Shown here in pieces: positions 1 through 5,262 of a stretch of DNA of 5,815 bases. The DNA lies in NCBI GenBank assembly GCA_003136475.1, contig PLEQ01000145.1, positions 9,608 through 15,422 of the forward strand, given 5' to 3'. The stretch comes from Deltaproteobacteria bacterium. Its GTDB lineage: Bacteria; Bdellovibrionota_B; Oligoflexia; Oligoflexales; Bog-1112. The first letter of the stretch is position 1; each line of letters opens with the position of its first letter. The notes beneath the pieces were generated by a model. That model worked only from the letters and a program-made list of their open reading frames with translations. It did not search any database and was not told where the DNA came from. Both the position numbers and the translations under genes were made by a program.

Positions 1-1207
1 ACCCTGGTTTGTAATTGGCATTAAAAGCCACGGCACGGGCGTTCTGATTCCGTTTTGTAATCGCGATACCGCTGTCGCGATTCGCGCTGGTGTAGTAGCC
101 CTGTTTATCTCCGGGTGCGATCGCATACTCAAGGAAAGCCAGATGTCGGCTGCCGGACACCGCAACGAAAGGTTGCAGCGAGGAGGGCGATTGACCAGCG
201 ACCAACCACTCAAGATTACCCGCAAAACCGATGGCATTGACCTTGTTCGTTGCAGGGTTGCCATTCGCGTCCTCCGTTGCACCACCTAAGAAGTAAAGAT
301 TGGGATCGGAAGTTTTACCCAAGCGGAATAAGAACTCATTCCGGAAAGACACCCTGGAAAAATAGAAAGCCAAATACAGATCTGCGATAGAAAGATCGGT
401 GTTTAAACCACCGCTTGAGACAGACCCGGATTTGATATTGGCTGCATAGATACCAATCTGCTTGTTGAACTTGCTGTTCGCATGGGTCTTGCGATCGTCG
501 AATTCAACGCTCAGAAAATATTGATCGACATCATCACTGGGATCATCCGGTCCCAGTATTACCCCAGGTTCCTTAGCACCAATAAAGGCGCCGGTCTCTG
601 CGAGTTTATCGTAGCCAAAAGTAAAGCCGAGATCTTGAAATTTTTGAAGATTCACATTGCAGCTCAGACCATCAAATATGGATGATGTGAGGCTGAACGG
701 CCTTTTTCCTGAATCGAGAAAGATCCCCATGCCCCAATCGCGACTGCGACGCCCTGCTTCCAGGATGCAGTAGTCAAACGCATAACGCATATAGAATTGC
801 GTCACCTTTGGGATGATCCACTGGTAACCCGGTTCAAGGGTGCTCTGTGTGACATTCGTACTCTGGTTCGCTTTATTGCAACCGTTTAGGTCCCCATTGC
901 AATCGCTGGGTACGGCAACGTCTCCGGAATAGGCATCAAGAGGCTTTTGGAAGAGACGAAACTCCATAAAGAAGCTGGCGGCTTCGCTGGTGCGTGCTTC
1001 GCCAAGGAGGCGAAAGCTTTGATCAATAGCTTGATGCATACCTCGATCCGGCGAGGCGGCAGGATTGGTCAACGTGATACCCCGAAGACCATAGTGGCCG
1101 GAGCCATCCAGAAACAAAGCTAAGGCCGAACCGGAGTAGCAGAAAGCCAAGCCCAAAATCCAATAGGCAAGTTTCGACCGCTTACTATTCAACAGACACA
1201 TGACCAT
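1..1207 (-). CDS. Exported protein, probable outer-membrane beta-barrel, family not recognised (3' end outside window)
   Basis: Reading the minus strand from the ATG at 1207 gives an uninterrupted frame of 402 codons to the window edge, so the C-terminus is missing. The N-terminus is a clear signal peptide: basic KRSK at residues 9-12, a hydrophobic stretch about 13-24, then a SALA signal-peptidase I site, with the mature protein starting at about residue 31 (LFLDGSGHYG). The rest lacks long hydrophobic segments. It is rich in aromatic, alternating stretches separated by Gly/Asn/Asp-rich turns (for example residues 136-143, 193-199, 275-296), as in outer-membrane barrels. Four cysteines (103, 110, 147, 183) could form disulfides in the periplasm; 103 and 110 bracket an Asn/Asp-rich loop. 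AGGGA at 1215-1219 sits 7 bases before the 1207 ATG, favouring it over the in-frame ATG at 1201. A promoter candidate lies just upstream. I do not recognise the family; a porin-like or alginate-export-type barrel is possible. The reading frame is secure, the location probable, the function unknown. Confidence 0.82.
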   Translation of the reverse strand, partial: MVMCLLNSKRSKLAYWILGLAFCYSGSALALFLDGSGHYGLRGITLTNPAASPDRGMHQAIDQSFRLLGEARTSEAASFFMEFRLFQKPLDAYSGDVAVPSDCNGDLNGCNKANQSTNVTQSTLEPGYQWIIPKVTQFYMRYAFDYCILEAGRRSRDWGMGIFLDSGKRPFSLTSSIFDGLSCNVNLQKFQDLGFTFGYDKLAETGAFIGAKEPGVILGPDDPSDDVDQYFLSVEFDDRKTHANSKFNKQIGIYAANIKSGSVSSGGLNTDLSIADLYLAFYFSRVSFRNEFLFRLGKTSDPNLYFLGGATEDANGNPATNKVNAIGFAGNLEWLVAGQSPSSLQPFVAVSGSRHLAFLEYAIAPGDKQGYYTSANRDSGIAITKRNQNARAVAFNANYKPG

Positions 1208-1214
1208 AAACAGA

Positions 1215-1219
1215 TCCCT
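1215..1219 (-). promoter_or_regulatory. Ribosome binding site of the 1-1207 gene
   Basis: The minus strand reads AGGGA, 7 bases before the ATG at 1207 and 13 bases before the second in-frame ATG at 1201. The spacing supports initiation at 1207. The match to the Shine-Dalgarno consensus is partial. Confidence 0.45.
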
Positions 1220-1224
1220 AACTT

Positions 1225-1260
1225 GAAAAAGAGGAGCCTTCGTTTCAAGGAAGCAGGCCC
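1225..1260 (-). terminator. Possible imperfect terminator hairpin after rny
   Basis: On the minus strand, GGGCCTGCTTC and GAAGGCTCC can pair around the loop CTTGAAAC. CTTC/GAAG forms the core, with further G-C and G-U pairs after a TG bulge and a mismatch. TCTTTTTC follows, a broken U tract. It lies 40 to 75 bases past the rny stop, where a terminator is expected. The stem is imperfect. If the promoter at 1263-1292 is real, the hairpin falls at the very 5' end of the next gene's transcript, so it could instead be a leader structure. Confidence 0.35.
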
Positions 1261-1262
1261 TT

Positions 1263-1292
1263 ACTATAATTCCGCCATCTTATAAATGCCAA
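1263..1292 (-). promoter_or_regulatory. Candidate sigma70-type promoter for the 1-1207 gene
   Basis: The minus strand shows TTGGCA at 1292-1287 (5 of 6 to TTGACA) and TATAGT at 1268-1263 (5 of 6 to TATAAT), separated by 18 bases. Transcription would begin near 1256, leaving a leader of about 50 bases before the ATG at 1207. It lies just after the rny stop codon, implying that the barrel-protein gene can be transcribed independently of rny. The call is by consensus match only. Confidence 0.5.
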
Positions 1293-1300
1293 TGATAAGC

Positions 1301-2869
1301 TTAGCTGGCATATTCAACAAACTTGTTTTCTTTCAGAACCGTCACGCGAATCTGGCCAGGAAACGTGAGCTCCTTGCGTAATTTCGTAGCAATTTCGTAG
1401 GAAAGATCGCGAACATCATCATCGCTGGCGAGCTCAGGTACCACTAAGGCCCGCACTTCTCGTCCGGCTTGTAAGACAAATGAATTCTCGACTCCTTTGG
1501 ATTTCTTGACGAGTTCTTCCATATCTTCAAGTCTCTTGACATAAGTCGCAAGGGTTTCCTTGCGAGCACCGGGTCTTTTCGTAGACAGGGTATTGGCAGC
1601 GCTGAGAACAACGGTAAGAGCCGAGGCAAATAGCAGGGGGTCTTTATGATGGGAACGAATAGCATCGCTGATGGCGTCGCTCTCGCCATATTTTTTTACA
1701 ATTTGAGCGCCAATTTCGGAATGGTGCCCTTCGGTGTCTTGATCGACAGCTTTGCCAATGTCATGGAGTAAGCCCGCGCGTTTCGCCTTCTTGATATCGA
1801 GATTGAGCTCTCCAGCAATGATGCCGCAGATATGGGCGGTTTCAATACTATGCTGCAGAACGGATTGAAGACTCGCCGTGCGAAAGCGTAATTTGCCGAG
1901 CAGGTTGATCAGTTCCGGATGGAGATCGGTAATGCCGACATCGAAAGCCGCTTGCTCCCCATGTTCCTTGATCATCGATTCGAATTCGCGTTCTATGCGA
2001 CTGGCTGCTTCTTCGATACGTGCGGGATGAATGCGACCGTCGGCGATCAAGCGCTCCAAAGTGATTTTAGCGATTTCACGGCGGATAGGATTGAAGCATG
2101 AAATGATGACCGCCTCTGGGGTATCGTCGATAATAAGATCCACACCCGTTGCCTGTTCGATGGCGCGAATATTGCGTCCTTCACGGCCAATGATGCGCCC
2201 TTTCATCTCTTCGTTAGGGAGCGAAACAACCGTTACCGTCGCGTCATTGACGTACTCACTCGCGATTCTCTGAATGGCCAAGCTTATAATTTCTACAGCT
2301 TTTGTATTAGCCTCGCGATGGGTATCTTGTTCGAGAGTGCGTAAAGTTTTTTGAACTTCCTTACGCGCATCATCCTCTAAGAGATGCACCAATTCCTTGC
2401 GCGCTTCTTCAGCAGATTGATTGGCAACCCGTTCCAGCATTTTCTGATTTTTGGCGATTAAAACTTCGCTCTCAGCCATCAGGCGAATGTTTTTTTTCTC
2501 TTCCTGCTCGAGTTTTTTTTCCTTCTCCTCGAGGTTTTTCTCGCGGAGATCCAGTGTGCTTAATTTATTGGTAAGAGTCAGCTCACGTTCTTTGATCTTT
2601 TTTTCTAATTTGGCAATCTCGTCTTTTCGCTTCTTAGCTTCATCTTCAAATAGCTTCCGCCGCCGCCGCGACTCTTCCTTTGCCTCGCTCAGCGCCGATT
2701 TGACGACTTGATCCGCATCTCGCCTCGCCTCCTCCAAAATTTTTTGCGATTCCCTTTGGACGTTTTCAAACGATATCGCCAATTTTTTTCTATGTAAAAA
2801 TACACCAAAGAATAGGATGCCGATCAAGAGTCCGACCGCTACAATCAGTATTGTTTCAATTAGATTCAC
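1301..2869 (-). CDS. rny: Ribonuclease Y
   Basis: RNase Y is a membrane-anchored endoribonuclease that starts decay of many mRNAs. With a GTG start at 2869 the protein has 522 residues, close to the family norm of about 520. The layout is complete: one N-terminal membrane helix (about 3-26); a long charged coiled coil (about 35-180); a KH RNA-binding domain with GRIIGREGRNIR near 224-235; and an HD phosphohydrolase domain with QHSIETAH, LLHDIGK (367-373), EGHHSEIG and SHH. The C-terminus ends GQIRVTVLKENKFVEYA, as in the family. One change stands out: the usual AAD before the (S)xxRPGAR motif reads AAN (codon 1594-1592), at the expected last metal ligand. No in-frame ATG is available: a TGA lies just upstream, leaving TTG at 2881 or GTG at 2869. 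GTG gives the family-like start MNLIETILIV, and GGGGG ends 5 bases before it. The usual ymdB-like neighbour is not downstream. Identity is certain; the start is probable. Confidence 0.96.
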   Translation of the reverse strand: MNLIETILIVAVGLLIGILFFGVFLHRKKLAISFENVQRESQKILEEARRDADQVVKSALSEAKEESRRRRKLFEDEAKKRKDEIAKLEKKIKERELTLTNKLSTLDLREKNLEEKEKKLEQEEKKNIRLMAESEVLIAKNQKMLERVANQSAEEARKELVHLLEDDARKEVQKTLRTLEQDTHREANTKAVEIISLAIQRIASEYVNDATVTVVSLPNEEMKGRIIGREGRNIRAIEQATGVDLIIDDTPEAVIISCFNPIRREIAKITLERLIADGRIHPARIEEAASRIEREFESMIKEHGEQAAFDVGITDLHPELINLLGKLRFRTASLQSVLQHSIETAHICGIIAGELNLDIKKAKRAGLLHDIGKAVDQDTEGHHSEIGAQIVKKYGESDAISDAIRSHHKDPLLFASALTVVLSAANTLSTKRPGARKETLATYVKRLEDMEELVKKSKGVENSFVLQAGREVRALVVPELASDDDVRDLSYEIATKLRKELTFPGQIRVTVLKENKFVEYAS

Positions 2870-2901
2870 CTTTTCCCCCAATCCAGCGACCCATTTTCAA
2901 C

Positions 2902-2981
2902 GAGCGGGCCTCTAAAAACCTATCCTGCAGAACGTGAGTTTGCAATCGCGGAACGCGTAGTCCGCTTTTGAGGAGCGGGCC
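2902..2981. repeat. Direct repeat GAGCGGGCC, two copies
   Basis: GAGCGGGCC occurs at 2902-2910 and again at 2973-2981, start to start 71 bases, in the gene-free stretch upstream of rny. On the transcribed minus strand both copies read GGCCCGCTC. The inner copy's CCGCT can pair with AGCGG on either side of it (see the structured-RNA entry). The outer copy lies within the presumed rny leader. Nine bases twice could be chance. Confidence 0.4.
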
Positions 2982-3100
2982 AGACGGTTCTTTTTAGGCG
3001 CACCTGTTGCGCTTCCTTGGTTCCGGAAAGCTTCGAAGCCTCAAGCGATCAGCTAGGCAAAGGCAGGCGCGGAACCATAGATTCCAAAAACCGCTAATGC
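2942..3100 (-). ncRNA. Candidate structured RNA upstream of rny, 6S-like layout (unconfirmed)
   Basis: The gap between pal and rny codes for nothing convincing but folds on paper. On the minus strand, GCATTAGCGG (3100-3091) can pair with CCGCGATTGC (2951-2942): 8 of 10 positions, a closing stem spanning 159 nt. Inside, GGTTC (3076-3072) pairs with GAACC (2990-2986), and GCGCCTG (3070-3064) with CAGG and CGC across a 2-nt bulge, giving a distal arm. Between closing stem and arm is an asymmetric bubble. Its 5' side (TTTTTGGAATCTAT) is open; its 3' side holds a local hairpin, CCGCT/AGCGG. Closing stem, bubble with a 3'-side hairpin, and long bulged arm of 160-200 nt is the general 6S RNA plan. 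From general knowledge, 6S genes in delta-type proteobacteria often lie near rny, usually with zapA, which is absent here. TGCTATTTC about 3115-3107 is a weak -10. The strand is inferred from rny; the identity is a hypothesis. Confidence 0.33.
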
Positions 3101-3135
3101 GAGTAGAAATAGCATGGATGGAAAAAAGTAGGAAA

Positions 3136-3164
3136 TTTAAAGCTCATAAGGGAACATGAGCTTT
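3136..3164 (-). terminator. Rho-independent terminator of pal (possibly bidirectional)
   Basis: AAAGCTCAT (3164-3156 on the minus strand) pairs perfectly with ATGAGCTTT (3147-3139) around an 8-base loop, a 9-bp stem 20 bases after the pal stop. The stem ends in TTT and continues AAATTT, a weak U tract. It should separate pal from the downstream RNA/rny region. The stem is only moderately GC-rich, so efficiency is uncertain. Confidence 0.65.
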
Positions 3165-3183
3165 GTTGAACCTAGGCGGGGAC

Positions 3184-3684
3184 CTATTTCATGAGGTGAA
3201 ATTCGGCTCGGCGATTTTTTCTCCAAGCTTCTTCGTTATGGCCCTCATCAACGGGTTGCTCTTTACCAAAGCTGATGGTCGTAACTTTGCCTTCCGACAC
3301 ACCCATTTGAACCATCATACTTTTTACAGCATCCGCCCGTCGTGAACCAAGCGCGAGGTTATACTCGGTGGTGCCGCGTTCATCGGCGTGTCCTGCAACC
3401 TGAACTGTGTCAGCATTGCTTTTCAGGAACTCAGACATGGATACAACTTGGTCGTGATACGTGTCTTTAACGACCGAACTGTCGAAGTCAAAATAGACAG
3501 GAGTAAACTGCTTGTTGCTTTCTGCAGCGGCCTGATCTTGTGGAGGAGGTGCGGCTTCATCGGACTTCGGAGAATCATTTTTCACGGGGCTCTTCATCGC
3601 CTCTTCATCTTTCGTACAAGCGGAATGGACGATAAGTGAAGCGAACAAGAACGCAAACAAACTTCTCTTAGACTTTAAAAACAT
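3184..3684 (-). CDS. pal: Peptidoglycan-associated lipoprotein Pal (OmpA family)
   Basis: Pal is anchored in the outer membrane by lipidated Cys and holds peptidoglycan non-covalently through its OmpA-like domain, working with the Tol system in envelope integrity and division. From the ATG at 3684 the protein has 166 residues, a typical length. In order: a basic, hydrophobic signal (residues 1-22) with Cys23 at a lipobox-like IVHSAC; an acidic, Pro/Ala/Gln-rich linker (about 24-58); and the OmpA domain (about 62-166). Diagnostic motifs are VYFDFDSSVV, GHADERGTTEYN, NLALGSRRADAV, SFGKEQP and KNRRAEF. The Asp of GHAD and an Arg of SRRA correspond to the diaminopimelate-binding residues of the family. 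An ATG at 3690 is also in frame, but AAGGAG lies only 3 bases from it and 9 bases from 3684, so 3684 is preferred. His at -3 of the lipobox is unusual. Neither tolB nor cpoB is adjacent, so pal stands apart from the classical tol-pal cluster. Identity is very secure. Confidence 0.96.
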   Translation of the reverse strand: MFLKSKRSLFAFLFASLIVHSACTKDEEAMKSPVKNDSPKSDEAAPPPQDQAAAESNKQFTPVYFDFDSSVVKDTYHDQVVSMSEFLKSNADTVQVAGHADERGTTEYNLALGSRRADAVKSMMVQMGVSEGKVTTISFGKEQPVDEGHNEEAWRKNRRAEFHLMK

Positions 3685-3693
3685 TGTCATTTT

Positions 3694-3699
3694 CTCCTT
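3694..3699 (-). promoter_or_regulatory. Ribosome binding site deciding the pal start
   Basis: The minus strand reads AAGGAG at 3699-3694, the best Shine-Dalgarno match in the window. It is 9 bases from the ATG at 3684 but only 3 bases from the ATG at 3690, so the shorter product is the more likely one. Confidence 0.7.
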
Positions 3700-3724
3700 A
3701 AATTAGCGTTTTCTACGGTGCTTA

Positions 3725-3754
3725 ATTGGAACGACTATTTCAGAATAAAGTCAA
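3725..3754 (-). promoter_or_regulatory. Weak candidate promoter for pal
   Basis: The minus strand has TTGACT at 3754-3749 (5 of 6 to TTGACA), overlapping the mpl stop codon, and TCCAAT at 3730-3725 (4 of 6 to TATAAT), with an 18-base spacer. It would give pal a short leader independent of ldcA-mpl. No terminator is visible between mpl and pal, so read-through from mpl is equally possible. Confidence 0.3.
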
Positions 3755-5262
3755 GAAGACAATAACGACTTGTGTTGCATTTCAGAAGCTATGCCTTTTC
3801 GACTCGTTTCTCTCTTTGCAAGGAACTGAACCAACTGGCGGGGCAGTCCTGCAAAATCACCGCAGCTTAAAAATACCAGCACATCTCTAGCACGCAAGTT
3901 GTTTGTTAACCATTCGTAAAGAGAATTGAACGAAGCAAAAGCAATGGCGTGATCTCCGATGGCGGAACTCAGCCGTCCTGTGTTGATGCGCTCATGCTCC
4001 GGGATGCGGGTATCCACTGGACTCGGTGCCAAAAGTACCTGGTCAGCCGAACTTAGAGCCGTGACATATTGGCTTTCGAAAACATTCCGTCGCGAACTCG
4101 CATTCTTCGGCTCGAAAGCCACTATCAAGCGGTGTTCAGGGTGCATCACGCGGAAATTGGCTAGGACGTTTTTTACAGCCGTAGGATGGTGAGCAAAGTC
4201 GATATAAACATTCATCTCGCCGGCGGAAGAGATATGCTCAAAACGGCGACTGACCCCTCGGAAATTCTCCAGCAGGCTTTGAACGCTCTCGGCGCTTGGT
4301 GCCGAAATTTTTCCCTGTTCGACAAGGAGAAGAAGGCAGCCTAGCGCCTGAGCGATGTTTGCAAAATTATAGGCGCCCGGCAACTGGGTACGAACGACGA
4401 GTGGTCCCCACAACTTGGTTTGAAATTTAGCCTGCCACATCTTCGACGCGGAGTCGAAGCTGGGCTTTTCGAGAAGATACAGAAGGGACCCGCGACCAGG
4501 AGCGAGTTCGGCACTGCTAAAAACTCGCTCGCCCCAACCACGCTCTTGCAAGAGCTCACGAACACCGCTATCAGCTAAGTTTGCTATAACATTTTCAGGA
4601 TGGGTTATGAGGTCGAGAAGCTTGTGAAACGTCTTTTTCACAGCTGCCAAGTCTTTAAAAATGTCGGCGTGATCAAATTCAAGGTTGTTTAAAACAATAT
4701 AATTAGGGCGGTAGTGTAAGAACTTTGAGCCCTTATCAAAAAAGGCAGTGTCATACTCGTCCCCTTCCAGAATAAAAAAATTCCCAGATCCGTATTCAAA
4801 GGCCCGCGCAAGATTGCGTGGCTCACCCCCGATCATATAACTCGGGCGTAGACCCAAACCTTCAAAAATATAGGCAAGCAAGGATGTCGTGGTGGTCTTG
4901 CCATGCGTCCCGCAAACGACAAGGTTCGTCGTGCTGCGTAGAAAATACTCGCTCAGGAATTGGGGATAACTGGTGTATCGGCAATTTTTTGCCAGAATCG
5001 CAGCAACTTCAGTGTGCTGTCGGGACAGTGAATTCCCAATGATGAAGAGGGCCTCTCGGTTGCGCTCTATGTTCTCCTCCGCATAGGGGGTAAACACTGG
5101 GATAGCAAGTTCCTCGAGAACGTGCGAGCTAGGCGGGTAAAGATTTTGATCGCTACCACACACGGTAAAGCGAGCAGCTTTCGCAAGACCAGCGACCGAG
5201 CTCATCCCAATGCCACCGATGCCTACGAAGTAAAGTGAAGTCTGAGCTTCCGACATACTCAT
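3751..5262 (-). CDS. mpl: UDP-N-acetylmuramate:L-alanyl-gamma-D-glutamyl-meso-diaminopimelate ligase (murein recycling)
   Basis: Mpl is a cytoplasmic ATP-dependent Mur-family ligase that joins recovered L-Ala-gamma-D-Glu-meso-Dap tripeptide to UDP-MurNAc, bypassing MurC, MurD and MurE. Numbered from the ATG at 5262 (503 residues; E. coli Mpl is near 457), it shows the N-terminal GIGGIGMS nucleotide-sugar motif (about 14-21), the ATP P-loop GTHGKTTTT (118-126), the Mpl signature EGDEYDTAFFDKGSKFLHY (166-184), LNNLEFDHADIF (191-202), the central-domain PGAYNFAN (295-302), FRGVSRRFE (334-342) and DFAHHPTA (355-362). EGDEYDTAFFD and LEFDHADIF mark Mpl rather than MurC. The GxHN histidine of many Mur ligases is Tyr here. 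The last roughly 20 residues form a polar tail past the usual end. An in-frame ATG at 5280 lies inside ldcA; the ATG at 5262 forms ATGA with the ldcA stop and is preferred, with GGAG 4 bases before it. ATG 5256 is a further option. Confidence 0.96.
   Translation of the reverse strand: MSMSEAQTSLYFVGIGGIGMSSVAGLAKAARFTVCGSDQNLYPPSSHVLEELAIPVFTPYAEENIERNREALFIIGNSLSRQHTEVAAILAKNCRYTSYPQFLSEYFLRSTTNLVVCGTHGKTTTTSLLAYIFEGLGLRPSYMIGGEPRNLARAFEYGSGNFFILEGDEYDTAFFDKGSKFLHYRPNYIVLNNLEFDHADIFKDLAAVKKTFHKLLDLITHPENVIANLADSGVRELLQERGWGERVFSSAELAPGRGSLLYLLEKPSFDSASKMWQAKFQTKLWGPLVVRTQLPGAYNFANIAQALGCLLLLVEQGKISAPSAESVQSLLENFRGVSRRFEHISSAGEMNVYIDFAHHPTAVKNVLANFRVMHPEHRLIVAFEPKNASSRRNVFESQYVTALSSADQVLLAPSPVDTRIPEHERINTGRLSSAIGDHAIAFASFNSLYEWLTNNLRARDVLVFLSCGDFAGLPRQLVQFLAKRETSRKGIASEMQHKSLLSS

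Noticed and set aside
482..685. Plus-strand open frame of 67 codons
   Set aside because: It lies wholly inside the long minus-strand frame 1-1207, which has a signal peptide and an intact reading frame; no ribosome site or recognisable domain.
2451..2711. Plus-strand open frame of 86 codons rich in Ser, Phe and Arg
   Set aside because: It is the antisense shadow of the Lys/Glu-rich coiled coil of rny; its low-complexity composition follows directly from AAG/GAA codons on the other strand.
2917..2945. Possible rny promoter, TTGCAA with TAGGTT 17 bases on
   Set aside because: The -10 matches only 3 of 6 consensus positions, and the -35 would lie inside the candidate RNA's closing stem; too weak to call.
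2986..3076. The structured region read on the plus strand, where GAGCGGGCCAG resembles the 5' part of E. coli 6S RNA (GCGGGCCAG)
   Set aside because: On the plus strand the small hairpin would fall on the 5' side of the bubble, opposite to the 6S plan, and there is no plus-strand gene to link it with. The shared 9-mer may be chance; kept only as a reason to search both strands.
3163..3345. Plus-strand open frame starting in the pal terminator and running into pal
   Set aside because: It starts inside the hairpin and overlaps the C-terminal OmpA domain of pal on the opposite strand; no family resemblance.
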